A DNA stretch of 64,000 bases from Volvariella volvacea V23 (Eukaryota; Basidiomycota; Agaricomycetes; Agaricales; Pluteaceae). The position numbers were made by a program, and so were the translations under genes. Positions 1-14,769 of this stretch are shown piece by piece. The notes below the pieces were generated by a model. The model did not search any database and was not told where the DNA came from. It worked only from the letters and a program-made list of their open reading frames with translations. Positions within the stretch are counted from its first letter, which is position 1; every line of letters starts with the position of its first letter. The stretch covers positions 468,294 to 532,293 of the forward strand of contig KB722740.1 in assembly GCA_000349905.1 (NCBI GenBank), given 5' to 3'.

Positions 1-406
1 CCCCTCTTTATGGCATACCCTTTGTTCTTTACTGCATCCAATGATTCGATCTTGTTCTAGATGAACATGTGTCGAGTCAGAAGATCGATTATGACTTCAT
101 ATGACTCCGTCCCTTCCCACATTGACTGCGCATGACACGGGCTTACGCATACATGCCAACCTAGCTTACGCGTCCCCTGGTCTGTGCGCTACACTCTTCG
201 CTCAGGACTCCCCCTTTGATACGTTCTTTCTTACCCCCCCACTTCTCCTCACCCAGGAGATTATATCCTTTTATTTATCTTTATTTATCTTCGAGTAGTA
301 TATATACCGTACTGCTCTTGCCACCTATTCCCCAGCTTTAAAGATTCTTCGCTTGGGAATAGGTAAGCATACGAGCTAGCCTCTTCTTTACTCACCCCTT
401 TACTTA
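1..406. other. Left edge, no gene seen
   Basis: This stretch lies 3' of the minus-strand dehydrogenase. It contains no convincing coding exon on either strand; the short open frame on the plus strand has no family features. Confidence 0.5.
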
Positions 407-427
407 TTAATCTTCGCTTGGGAATAG
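346..427. repeat. 17-bp direct repeat
   Basis: The 17-mer tcttcgcttgggaatag occurs at 346-362 and again at 411-427. The second copy overlaps the last coding codons of the neighbouring dehydrogenase, so a small local duplication touched the 3' end of that gene. Confidence 0.8.
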
Positions 428-1582
428 AATCTGAGTATTCGCTTTTTCCTCAACAGGTAGTTTGTATGTGTAGCTGGTATTGACAAGGCCTGGGTGTAAC
501 GAAAGTGTTAGGATGTTATCGTTCTTGAGGCGTGCGACTAGCTCTGTTATGAAAAGGTTGGTCTGAAGCTTTGTGAAGGCTGGACGAAAAGAGGACATTA
601 CCATTAGCACACAATCAAGTCAAATATATTCGAGACCATCGAGATGCTCACCGTAATGAGTGATTTGAGGAAACAATGAGCTCTTAAAACCGTTGTTCAA
701 ATCTTCAAGGTTACGGAACCTCACGGCTTCTTTGGGTACTTGTTGGTGACTAGCTGAAGAAACCTTAACAAAAAGTCAGTGTGGATCGGGACAGAACATA
801 TTATTGCTACATTAATAATGCGAACATCGGATCCCAGTTCCTTAGCTGTTTCCTTGAGAAGCGGTAACAAAGTTGTTGTGAACAACCATGGTCCTAAATA
901 GCTACCATCGTGGATTTTAGAATGCTTGATGAAATCGCCGTCCGGACTTTACATACTTTGTCAAAACGAATTCCGACACACCTGTAGATAGGAATTCCTT
1001 ATTCAACTTAAAATAGGACCATACGACGCAATCTCTCACCCTCAGGGTACGTCTCTTCCTCGAGCTTGAATTGCCTTACGAAAGGGTGCAATTGAAGTGT
1101 CACCAGTCACAATGCAATGATGGAAAGCAACATACAAGGCGGCATTGTTCACTAAAGTGGTCCCGGCAACATTAATTACGCTTAACTCCTCCAACGCGGG
1201 TGAACATACCTAATATATCCAATCTCTTCTCCTTTCTCAGAATTTCTTCTGCAGCCTTCTTTACACCGGGAAGGTCGTTCAGATCCAATTTCAACCACAC
1301 GACTGAGCCCAAAGGAACCCCTTCATGCTCAAGTGCAGTGATAGCCCCCAGAGCTTTAGATTCGTTTCGCGCAGCCATGTAGACTTTCGCACCACGTTTT
1401 GCAAGTGCCTTGACAGTTTCGTAGCCGATTCCGGTGCTGCATACAAACGTTGAGCATGTATTCAAGATGACATGGGGGTTTGGATGAGAAACCTACTTTC
1501 CACCAGTTATAATGGCGACACGACCGGTCAGATCATTTATGTCCTTCTGCAGGTCAAGGGGCTTTGAAGAGAATATACCCAT
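407..1582 (-). CDS. Short-chain dehydrogenase/reductase (retinol dehydrogenase-like)
   Basis: An NAD(P)-dependent oxidoreductase of the SDR family; the substrate is unknown. I chose the start at 1582 because it gives MGIFSSKPLDLQ, the usual leader of fungal SDRs, followed by GRVAIITGG. An intron at 1437-1496 splits the cofactor motif, which reads TGGNTGIGYE after splicing. The next intron restores DILVNNAA, matching the family NNAG motif. Further in are LFTTTLLPLLKE and a spliced YAFTK that supplies the catalytic YxxxK (intron 580-651). After LHPGLVNT only about 24 residues remain, fewer than the roughly 50 usual for the family. The C-terminus is therefore short, or a last exon was missed near the direct repeat. 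The family is clear; substrate and exact 3' end are not. Confidence 0.75.
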
Positions 1583-2397
1583 CGAGGAGGTTGATCAAAT
1601 AGATTGAAGAGAAATGGTAGGATGAACGAGGATGAGATCCACTGGATTCCTGCTATGTTTTTATACTCTGTGAGTGCTTCTTGAGGAAATCTCTCAGGCT
1701 GGATAACTGTCTGTTCGATGGATCGCATAAAGGTCACAAGTATCAAGAGTTTACGGGCTTTCCCCACTATGGAGGCCAAGCTAGATGAGGGGTGGGCGTG
1801 CCCTGCACTTTCAGTTGTGACTACACAAGCCAAGTGGAGCTACCGCGAGTTTAAGCAGCAATGTGACTTGAACCCTTGTGAAAACGTGTGCCGGCAAAAA
1901 TCCGGCAGGAGTAGGGTGACAGAAGATATCAGTCGCTGCGCATGAACGAGATGAATAGCGTAGTGGGTATTGGGCGGTCCGAGAAGGAACCCGATTTAGT
2001 ATTTTGAGCAACCTGCCAAGCCGTTGTAACTGGTCCTTTCACCTAGTGTGTGACATCATACTGTTTGCCCAAAAATCTGACAAAGCCTTTCAACATGAAC
2101 AGCTTCTTGAACAGTCGTTTCTCCATCCAACTCCGTCGTGAAAGGGAATGAAGGTTACAGAGAGAACAACAGTGCCATTGGACCTGCCAAACACCTGCAT
2201 AGGAACTTACTTGTCTGGGGAATGGTTTTCACGTATTCTACTCCGTCCTTTAGCGCGTTATGGCGACGAATAAGTGTATAAATAGGGGTAAAATACACAC
2301 TCAACGAGATAAGACAATGTCAATTAGTAGATACATTTGATCAACTTGAATAAATAGTCCACTTCATCAGCGCGAGAGCCGCGACGTGGCTGTGATA
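1583..2397. other. Intergenic, no gene seen
   Basis: This 815-bp spacer separates the dehydrogenase start from the stop of the hemerythrin-like gene; both are on the minus strand. It should hold the dehydrogenase promoter. Short open frames on both strands show no family motif. Confidence 0.5.
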
Positions 2398-3571
2398 TTA
2401 TGACAACCAATGCTGTCTCTGAAGAGTTATTGCATTAAATGGCGCAAATCTCCAGCATCTATAGGTGATCGTTATTCAGTATTCCTATGAGAGAAAGTTG
2501 GAATAGGAAACGCACTCGCTTCGTTTGGCCATTAGTTGCGGTATCACAGAGACTCCTGCTGGAGTAATACCTGGCCAATATATCGAGGTTGAAGTATCGT
2601 GGTGAGCCACAATGAAGCTGTGTGGATAGTCTGAGTTGGTCATAGTGGAAGGTGCGGGCGTGTACTCACGGAATTAGGACTGAAGGGTCGCTATGGGCTG
2701 CAAGCCAATCGATATGGTCTATGTTAAGATTACTGAGCACAGTCTCGACTTCTTTGAGCCTTGAATTAGGTCCTACCCGTGATGATTTGCTTCAGTGCCT
2801 CGTGCGTAATAATATCTTCTAGCCATTCGTTGCAGAGGTGATCCAACTGGCGGCGTTGGTAAATTAGCAGATAACACTCGGCCAGAAGGATATTTTTCAC
2901 ACCTGCTTCGCCATCTCTGTAATCATTCTCTGCCCAAAGCCCAATAATTCCTGCAGGGCGGCTGAGGAGTAATTATTGGGATTCTGTTCAGGCTTTCAGT
3001 ACAGCAGAAACTGGATGCAACAAAGTTGGACAAGCCTTGATCCAGCGCTTGACGCACTCGTGACACTTGACGATGCTCTCCATTAAAATTCTGTCATCCT
3101 TTGGCGTCCCATCCATCTCGAGTTGAATTTTGAACGGCTGTTCCCCAAATATCGGAGTTCCAAAGAACACCTCATCGCCTAGACGAATATTAACAAAGTT
3201 ATACGATAGTTTAAGTGCACAGTACCATCAAGGTGATATCTGGTCATTCCCAAGACGATATTCACATATTGAAGAAACGCTCTGAGTCGTGGATGTGAGC
3301 TGTTGAGGGATGGTGCAACCTCATACGCCGTATTTAAACCTCTGATCAGCGCGTTCTGGTTGAAAACGCGTGTCAGACAGCGGTTAATGATTCACGGCAG
3401 AGGGATCGGATTGCAGACCTTCATAAACGCGTTTTGATGGCGAAGAGCCATTCGCGAGCTTGATAGACGCAAAAGGTGAGTTAATGCTTGAGGCGATAGC
3501 GAAGGAGCCGATGCTCACTCAATCGCATTGAGATCGTCGGGGATGGTTTGGAATACTGGGAGCGGATACAT
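2398..3571 (-). CDS. Hemerythrin-like domain protein
   Basis: A predicted diiron-type four-helix protein of the fungal hemerythrin HHE family, of unknown physiological role. Splicing gives MYPLPVFQTIPDD, then RMALRHQNAFMK joined to NALIRGLNTAYE, the conserved opening of fungal members (MAxxHNxxIRGLN). It continues with FLQYVNIVLGMTRYHLDG joined to DEVFFGTP, where HLDGDE stands at the usual HHxxEE site but is weakly conserved. A downstream exon has LLAECYLLIYQRR. The terminal exons give FIVAHHDTS and CWRFAPFN, which match the family ending (WWxFAPCxRF). The stop at 2398 follows from that last exon. Exon borders between 2760 and 3000 are uncertain. Iron-ligand histidines look partly degenerate, so metal binding is not assured. 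Confidence 0.6.
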
Positions 3572-4291
3572 CTTGCTGCGCGGGGTTCTATGAGCTAAGT
3601 GGGAGATTGCAGCCTGAGTTGAAAAGTGAAACAGGTGGAGAACCACGCAATCTCTCAGCCAGCCTAGTTATACCCCGCCAACGCCACGCCCGCCACATCC
3701 CATATGCCTCCTGGCATCTGCATGAATCACAGTGTAGTCGTCCTCCATTCTTGATCTGATAGCTCAGAGGTAATACAGTGGAAGATAGCCGAGTAGCAAG
3801 CAGCGCTTTGCCCCACGTGAGCGAGAAAGAATTGGGCCCTTGTCTGCGTGTCATGCCTCGTTGTAAACGCACTGTGTGATGTGGGTTGCAGATGCGGTCG
3901 TGGTTGATGGCTGTTTTACGTTTAGTGCAGATAGGGCTGAGTGATACATCACGAATTATCTTTAGTGAAAATCCGCACGGAACCAATTCTGCTTGGTACT
4001 AGTGGTAGAACCCTACTGGTGTCTCGGGACGCGGTCTTGCATGGTCAGACCTACCCTGCCAAATTTCCAAGGATGGGCGAGCAAAAAGTTGCGACGAGTG
4101 CTGCAATATTTTAGGGTGATTGAGGCAACTCATGTCCAACACGTAGGTCGTGTGTCCAAAATGATGGTGATGAAACGACGATAGAATTCGGTGTGGCGTT
4201 TGGACATCGGAATCTTCCGAGAGGAGAATGTTTATCGATTATGGCTAAAAGTACAGTATTAATCGTACAGAAGGTAGAGAAAGAAATGAAT
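3572..4291. other. Intergenic, no gene seen
   Basis: A 720-bp spacer between two minus-strand genes. A 132-codon open frame on the minus strand (3588-3986) has no recognisable motif and sits where the promoter of the hemerythrin-like gene should be. Confidence 0.5.
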
Positions 4292-6658
4292 TTAGCAATC
4301 ATAAACAACGCGACCAGCAACCCAGGGATAAGGGTAATTATGCTGCCAGAAATTCCTGACGGTGCGCCGCCCAAGTCGCGGGATAGTGGCATACGATGCG
4401 CCGAGCTGTGAATTACTTCAGTGATACAAATTCTATTTTTGTTGAGGAATTGACTTACCACAACCTGGTGCTTAGTGTCAAAGAAATCGGTGGAATACCC
4501 TGTGAACAAATTCGTCGGAGAGATACCATCGTGGGTATCAAACAAGGTAGATGTCCATTCCCAGACACCACCATTGGTGCCCTTTCCTGCATTCTCCGAG
4601 CATCCCATTGTAGCACTAATCATCGGTCATCAGTATTCTACTGTCCTGCGACAGTGGACTGGAACTCACGGAACAGGATGCCAGTTTCTGAACCCGGTAT
4701 TTGCACCGCCCTCGTAGCCGACATCGTACGTATTCAATAGCAGCCTGAGCTCGGGCTCGGTAGGCAGTCTCCCACCCTTTGCTTTCGCAAAGGTGCTCAA
4801 ATCATCATAAGAGGTGAGAACTGGCCAGTGTCTCGCTATGGACATGGCCACAGGTCCGTACATGGTTCGCACCTACAGGAATCACGTCAATTCCTAATAA
4901 GACTTATCCTCAAGAAGATGACCAACCTTGTATTCGCCATTCTCTTCCACCCAGCTCTTAGGCATGTCGACGCAGCCCTTGCCCTTCCCTTCCAAAAAAG
5001 TCAAAAACTCCTCGTTGGTTACAGGCCTCCATTCAGCCTTGAATTGCTCTACCCGAACGGTTCTTGCGGGGCTCTCGTTATCCCAACCGAACATGTGGTC
5101 CTGAATGTCGTACATGGTATCGGGATGAGAGTCACTTCCTTCCGAGTCGTCCTGACCCATGATAAGGTCTGCAGGCCCCAGTGTGACTGTAGCCGTTGTT
5201 GGGGGTAAGACGGAATCCCACTGGGCGGACAGTCGCTCCCATGGCGGTGTCACAAACCCCGGTGGGGGAAGGGTACCAGTGCCTGCCCTTTGAATAAGCA
5301 TGTACAGAAGAGTCTGTCAGATCATAATTCATGAGCAAACATTAACCATTGTTTTCAATCCTGACCAACCTCTACATGCCAACCTTCGTGCTCGAGGGTC
5401 ATGACCAGTGTGCGAGCGATGTTTCTGGTCAACGGACGTTTACCAGTTTCAAGCTCGTTGTACAAGTTCATCAGCCGTGCGCGAACGCGTGCACGGAATG
5501 CCATGACGGTATCTAAAGTTGGCCAGTCTTCGTCTTTTTCGGGAACCTCTGAATGGTTCTGTGTAGATTGCGGTTAGCCCGAATGAATGGAGCGTAGGAA
5601 TGGAGGTTGCTTGAACTAACATGGCAGTGGTCCGGATCATCGACGTGAGGGTCTATGCCACGCTGTTTATGGGCAAGTCTCAGGGAGATACTACTTGTTA
5701 CGTTCCATAAATCGTACCTCAAAGATGTTCCAGAAGTATGCGGGTTCACTTGCACCACCACCAATAGATTTGTGCAGGAGCATGTCCAGGAAGCTATCGA
5801 GCCAGAAACCGGGCTCAGAATCCATCCTTATCCATACGACTAGAGAACGCAACTCACGTTGGAATGTGACCAATGTAGAAAAGACACTTGTGCCTCAAAT
5901 CGATGGGTTTCTGGTGCAACATCTCCTTTGGTATCATTCCCAACGTAACAAGGTCCCAAGCAGCCCATAGCTTTTGCCACTCGGCGGCAGATGGAATGTT
6001 GGCACCGGTTGAAAAGCCGCGAACGCAGAGCGGGGGCTCGTGCTCAACAGGTGGGAATGTAAAGCGTGGGCGCTCGATAATGTGGAACAGGTGCTGTCCA
6101 TCTGATGTGGGGAAGCAGATGACGGATCGTAGGGTAGCAAGAGAAAGGAGTTCCAGGTGCTTGGCATAGCCCGGAGTGGTGCAAGTGACGGGCTAATCGT
6201 CAAGGCGGGAGACATCAATAAAGGCTGTCCCGTCATCTGAACTGAATAAGGGTAACTTTTACCTGGATTGTGTCGCATTCTGGAGGTGGAGTTGAGGTCA
6301 CCATGCATTTCAGTTCACTCTTCCCCTCCGAAAGTAAGGTCTCCTCCTTCCACTGACCGGGGGAAGCGGGAGCTACGACGTCAGGGGCATTAACCCCGAG
6401 GTAGACACCCAAAAGCCCATCAGTGGCGAACTGCTGGAAAGCAGTGGTCAGAGCCTCCTTGGAGGTTGGAATGACGACAAAATGACTGGGAGTGAGAGCA
6501 GAAAAACTTGGAGTAGGCGCGCACAACTCTGGTGTTGTGGCACGCGATTCGGGAGATGCATAATCTGAGCCAGAGGCAGAAGCGGAGGATGGGGAGATAG
6601 AAATGTGGCCCTCTGAGGGGAGGTTATTGACGAATTTCATTGAGATGGGAGCAGTCAT
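4292..6658 (-). CDS. EgtB/Egt1-like DinB + FGE-sulfatase domain protein (ergothioneine-type sulfoxide synthase family)
   Basis: This protein is related to the non-heme iron sulfoxide synthases of ergothioneine synthesis. After a low-complexity Ser/Pro N-terminus it contains a DinB-type domain (FPPVEHEPPL, WDLVTLGMIPKEML, YIGHIPTFLD) with HEGWHVE, the HxxxHxE iron-ligand motif. A C-terminal formylglycine-enzyme-like domain follows: GRLPTEPELRLLL, YDVGYEGGANTGFRNWHP and NGGVWEWTSTLFDTHDG. The last two exons splice to SYATIPRL and NFWQHNYPYPWVAGRVVYDC, which fixes the stop at 4292. Fungal Egt1 normally begins with a histidine methyltransferase of about 300 residues. I see none here: only about 130 unrelated residues precede the DinB part. 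It may be a stand-alone sulfoxide-synthase homologue, or the methyltransferase may lie elsewhere. The family is clear; the reaction is inferred. Confidence 0.85.
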
Positions 6659-6990
6659 CTTGCAAAGGCGTAGAAGAGGTAAAAATACTCAGGCTGATGA
6701 GATGCACGGAGGAAAAGCAGCAAATTTATAGTGGATTTTTCAACCAAACAACTAAACAGGACAATAGCAATAACAGCTACAAACCGCCATCTGCCTTGAA
6801 CGCACTCCTGTGCCCAGGATGCAACCTGTTCCTCTCACGGAGAAAACGGGTTGGCCGTTAACCCATATGAAACCCGCCTGAGTGTTGACGAAATTACTCC
6901 AAAGCATCCCGTGATGGTTACCAGCCCCAGCATGGCAGCTACAAAGATAAATCCGAGTAAAGGAGATAGGCCTGAATCCCAGGAATTCTT
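6659..6990. other. Intergenic, no gene seen
   Basis: Upstream flank of the DinB-FGE gene, expected to hold its promoter. No coding exon or clear TATA box was recognised. Confidence 0.4.
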
Positions 6991-7306
6991 TTAGCCATTG
7001 TAACCCTTGAGGTACTCGCTAAGAGCAGCTGTCCTATGACACGCGGACGGCGATAAGCCACATATTTTGGGGACACCAATACAAGACCGCACGCTTAGAC
7101 AACAAAACCGGAGTGCCGACGGCGAAGATCCGATAAGCAAGCTTCCAATCGGAAACATTGAGGGTGTCCAGACGTGGGCCATGATCCGACGAACGGGCTC
7201 GCGGGGCATGTTGCGTAAGAGGAGTGAAGTAAGACAATCCGTTATCGGGGGAATGTAGAACGAAAGGCTCTGTCGTGGATGGATATTTGAATGTAAAGCC
7301 TCCCAT
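6991..7306 (-). CDS. Possible small hypothetical gene
   Basis: A minus-strand frame opens with MGGFTFKYPSTTEPF and runs about 90 codons. A plausible intron of about 50 bp near 7030-7080 would join it to an exon ending in ALSEYLKGYNG and a stop at 6991. No family is recognised. It lies alone in the 1.46-kb divergent spacer between the DinB-FGE gene and PEX1 and could be chance. Confidence 0.2.
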
Positions 7307-8116
7307 GGTGTGCTAGGGCGGTGAGGAGGGTTGTGAAAGCCAATCGCAAGGGGGGACCGAGGTCGTGAGAAAGGCGATACAGGTGGTTGAAGACTGCCGA
7401 TACACGCAAGCCAGAGTGTAGTTAATGAATTTGCCCAGGTGAGGAGAACAAGTCAAGGTCAATGGGGCTGTTCAAGTGAGAAGAGCATGTCGGCGTTGCA
7501 GTACTGCCCATGCAAAGGGTCGTCGAGCATCAGGAGCGCGTCTGGCGACGTCGCGAAAGCGCAAGGAGATCAGAGACAATGAGGTGGTTAACAGGCTCGA
7601 CGAAACTTGGGGGAAAGAAGGAATCCAATGATATTCGATTGCTCTGCTATATCTACTCGCGTAGACGATGGCGTGCTCAGAGACGACGATTGCGTGCTTA
7701 TGTCACGTGATGCCACTATCTCCAGATCTGGTCCACCCGTCCATCGTGCTGGGCATTTAAATATTCAGCCCAGCGCGAAATTATGCATCGTGGCTCGATG
7801 CAGCCGCACCAGTGACTTTGGGTCAAAAGATTCGTTATATGGGCGGTAGTGAGCAGGGTTGTGGCGGTGGTAGCGCATTTTACACATAACTCCTGGGCTT
7901 AGAATAATACACAAAGCGATGCGGCACCCGCGTGGTGGTTGGTGTGCACTACTCACAGAGTCGTGCGTTGGATGGAGGCGCGGCGATGGCGATTGGGCGG
8001 ATACGCGCCAGAGTTGATTCCAGATTGGCGCGTGATTTCACTCTACTCCGGATTCGGTGGACATTGGATCGACACATCGTTCAGATATCCTTTCCCCCAT
8101 TCACTGAACGTGCCAA
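7307..8116. other. Intergenic upstream of PEX1
   Basis: Upstream region of the plus-strand PEX1 gene. Several open frames overlap on both strands but none shows family motifs. Confidence 0.4.
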
Positions 8117-12234
<4,118 letters not shown>

Positions 12235-12314
12235 ATTCAAACGCAAAATGTGCATGAACTTTGGTATATTCACTAAAATAGATACTACAACCGTCTTATT
12301 TAGTTTGCTTCCTG

Positions 12315-14421
12315 TTAGTTGGGTATCCGAGTCTCGATGTCCTCCTCCCAACCCGCAATGGCTCTACCCGCCTCTTCTTCNNNNNNNNNNNNNNNNNNNN
12401 NNNNNNNNNNNNNNNNNNNNNNNNNNNNNNNNNNNNNNNNNNNNNNNNNNNNNNNNNNNNNNNNNNNNNNNNNNNNNNNNAATGACTTCATACGCTTTGC
12501 GAATATGCTCTTCCCCAGTCCTAGCGGCTCCTACTGCAAATCGGATACAATAAACGCCATTTAGTGTTGTTTGAGTGAGCGTGATATCTTTGCGGGCAGA
12601 AAGACGAGAGTAAAGCTGTCTGTTAAGTTGGTTAAGGTCCTCGTTTTTGGAAATCCCTTTAATGTTGAGAGACTCTGGCGTAGCTGTTCCGGATGGTTGG
12701 ATGCGGAATACCGAGAGCGCGAGTGAAGGGGGTGTGACAAGGGCTAATCGCTTGGATTGTGAGATCAAGTTCACGAACTGCTCATTGCGAGCAATTGTCT
12801 GCGGGGAGGTCGCAGCATTAATTCACATTCGGGATCACACAGTATTTACTTACCTGGCGGATGTATTTTTGGAACCCTTCCACTCCGAAGCTGCGGAAAA
12901 CGAACCACATTTTCAAAGAACGGAATCGGCGACCCAGAGTCAAATGCCAGTTGCGGTAGTCAATAACAGTACCTTGACAGCCACCTTTAGTTTCTGCATC
13001 CTGGAGAAAGGAGCTACACACTCACCTGCGTCGCCCTCTTTAGTCCTCAAAAATGGCGGAGTTACGTCCAAGGCTTCAGTGAGATGTGTGCGATCACGGA
13101 CCCAGAGAGTCGAAGCGTCAAAGTTGACCAATCCCCACTACAACACGCATTAGCACGTTAAAATGTGGGTAGGCGCACGAAGTACTCGGATTTACCTTGT
13201 GGAAATTTGTACAGAAAGAACTGGCAAACTCATTGATCTCGTTCAGATAGCACCGTTCCCTGAATTCTGGGCAAGAAAGTGCAACACCGGCCCAAGCGGA
13301 GTCGACGTGAACCCACATGTCTGGATAATCTTTCAAAACTTTCCCGATTTCGGGCAAGTTGTCAATAGCACCAGAAGATGTGGTGCCAACAGTCGCAACT
13401 GTCCAAATTATAAAGGAGATGAGAAATAAGTTCCAGGTCAAGTGTCATATACTAACTCAAGATAAATGGCTTCTTTCCTGCAGCAAGATCCTCCTCAAGA
13501 GCTTGACGCAAAGTATCACCACGAAGGGAAAACCGATCTTCAGTTGCCACTTCTAATGCCCGCACCTCCAAGCCGAGAACCAAGCCCGCCTTAAGGCCAA
13601 GGGAATGAGTTTGTGTAGTGGTATAAATGACCAGTTTGTCCAATTTGGCATCAGGATGACGACGCGTGTAAAGTGAACGAGCAGCTACGACGGCAATCAA
13701 GGCTGACTCGGAGGCAGTAGTCTAAACTCCACTTCCAAGTCAGAGGTATAAATACAAAGGAAGGGAAGACATTCGCACTTGGATGGCGCCGCCACCGACC
13801 CCGGACGAATTTTGGAAGGCAGGACCAAGGCCCAAGAGACGCGCAGCCCAATCCATCACAATGACCTCAAGCTCTGTGCATGCTGGACTGCAAGCCCACT
13901 ATGCGCATAGTTAGACTCTTGTGAAAATGCAGTCAATGGGTAGTCAACAAACATTAAATCCGGGATTGCATGCACTGCTGGAATACAAGTCAGCCAGCAT
14001 TCCCTCGAAAGTGCAAGCCGTCGGGAAGTAGGCAAAGAAAGAAGGGTGCTGCCAGTGAGTCAGTCCTGGTACATTCCTGTGGTTAGATCAGTGTCGTACG
14101 GTGCTGGATGAATTGTACATACCGGGGAGAATGAATCTCTGATAGTCACCGGCAATGACACTGAAATCCTCTCCCTTCTCTGGCAGCGACTCTGACGTGA
14201 TCTAAGTGAAATACTTGACCGCAGGTACCCAACGAACTCACGGGGGATGAGCTCTCTCAAATATCCCGGTTGTACACTGGATACGACTTGCTTGCCTTCC
14301 AGCGAGTAATAATACTCGCAAATGCGGTCAATTGCCTCATAGCCTGCCTTGCGGAACCTGTTGAGGTCGCTGTCAGTGCAGCGCTTCCACAGACAGACAG
14401 CACATACTGCTCAACATCCAT
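12315..14421 (-). CDS. Aromatic-L-amino-acid decarboxylase (PLP group II), interrupted by assembly gap
   Basis: A PLP enzyme that removes the carboxyl group of aromatic amino acids such as tryptophan, tyrosine or DOPA. MDVEQ at 14421 joins by a 50-bp intron to [20 protein letters not shown] and [10 protein letters not shown], the family N-terminus. Central exons hold [20 protein letters not shown] (the Asp that contacts the PLP nitrogen) and NFHKWGLVNFD, with the Schiff-base lysine before WG. A later exon gives [16 protein letters not shown]. The 100-N gap at 12381-12480 lies near the C-terminus. On its far side the minus strand reads [17 protein letters not shown] and a stop at 12315, consistent with the same protein continuing. 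Residues lost in the gap are unknown. Substrate choice cannot be read here; fungal non-canonical members also exist. Confidence 0.85.
12381..12480. other. Assembly gap (100 N)
   Basis: Exactly 100 unknown bases, the conventional placeholder for a gap of unknown size. It falls inside the C-terminal coding part of the decarboxylase gene. Confidence 0.99.
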
Positions 14422-14769
14422 GTGGGATAGATTGTCGGCTCGGATGGGTAACGCAGGCGCCTTATATTCCAAAGACTGAAGCCGATAATCGGTTGGGGAT
14501 AGCTATCACGTGTGGCTATTTGTGAGCTCGACCCACATTCCGGCGCCCCCACGTAATCTGAAGTAGTGAGCACGTCCTTGATCCGGATATTTCAACCCAT
14601 TTCAACATACGGCCATGGGGGATCCTTGAGAGGTATCGCGAGTGCACTCGGGGATGAGAAAGATTAATTGCTCGAGGGTTCTGGCTAGGGTCAGAGGTGC
14701 ACCAGACAACAGGCCATAATAAACCAAAGTTTTCGTCGTTTGCTTCTTCCCACCTGGTCGCCATCCGCA
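14422..14769. promoter_or_regulatory. Divergent intergenic region
   Basis: These 348 bp separate the starts of the decarboxylase (minus) and the ketoacyl-CoA reductase (plus), so both promoters must lie here. No clear TATA box was seen for either gene. Confidence 0.5.

Noticed and set aside
407..1582. Dehydrogenase as a pseudogene
   Set aside because: After splicing, the cofactor motif, NNA motif and YxxxK are all intact and in frame; only the C-terminal end is doubtful.
3588..3986. 132-codon open frame on the minus strand
   Set aside because: No motif, odd composition, and it occupies the promoter region of the hemerythrin-like gene.
4396..4740. Plus-strand frames across the DinB-FGE gene
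   Set aside because: They are antisense to well conserved exons of the minus-strand gene.
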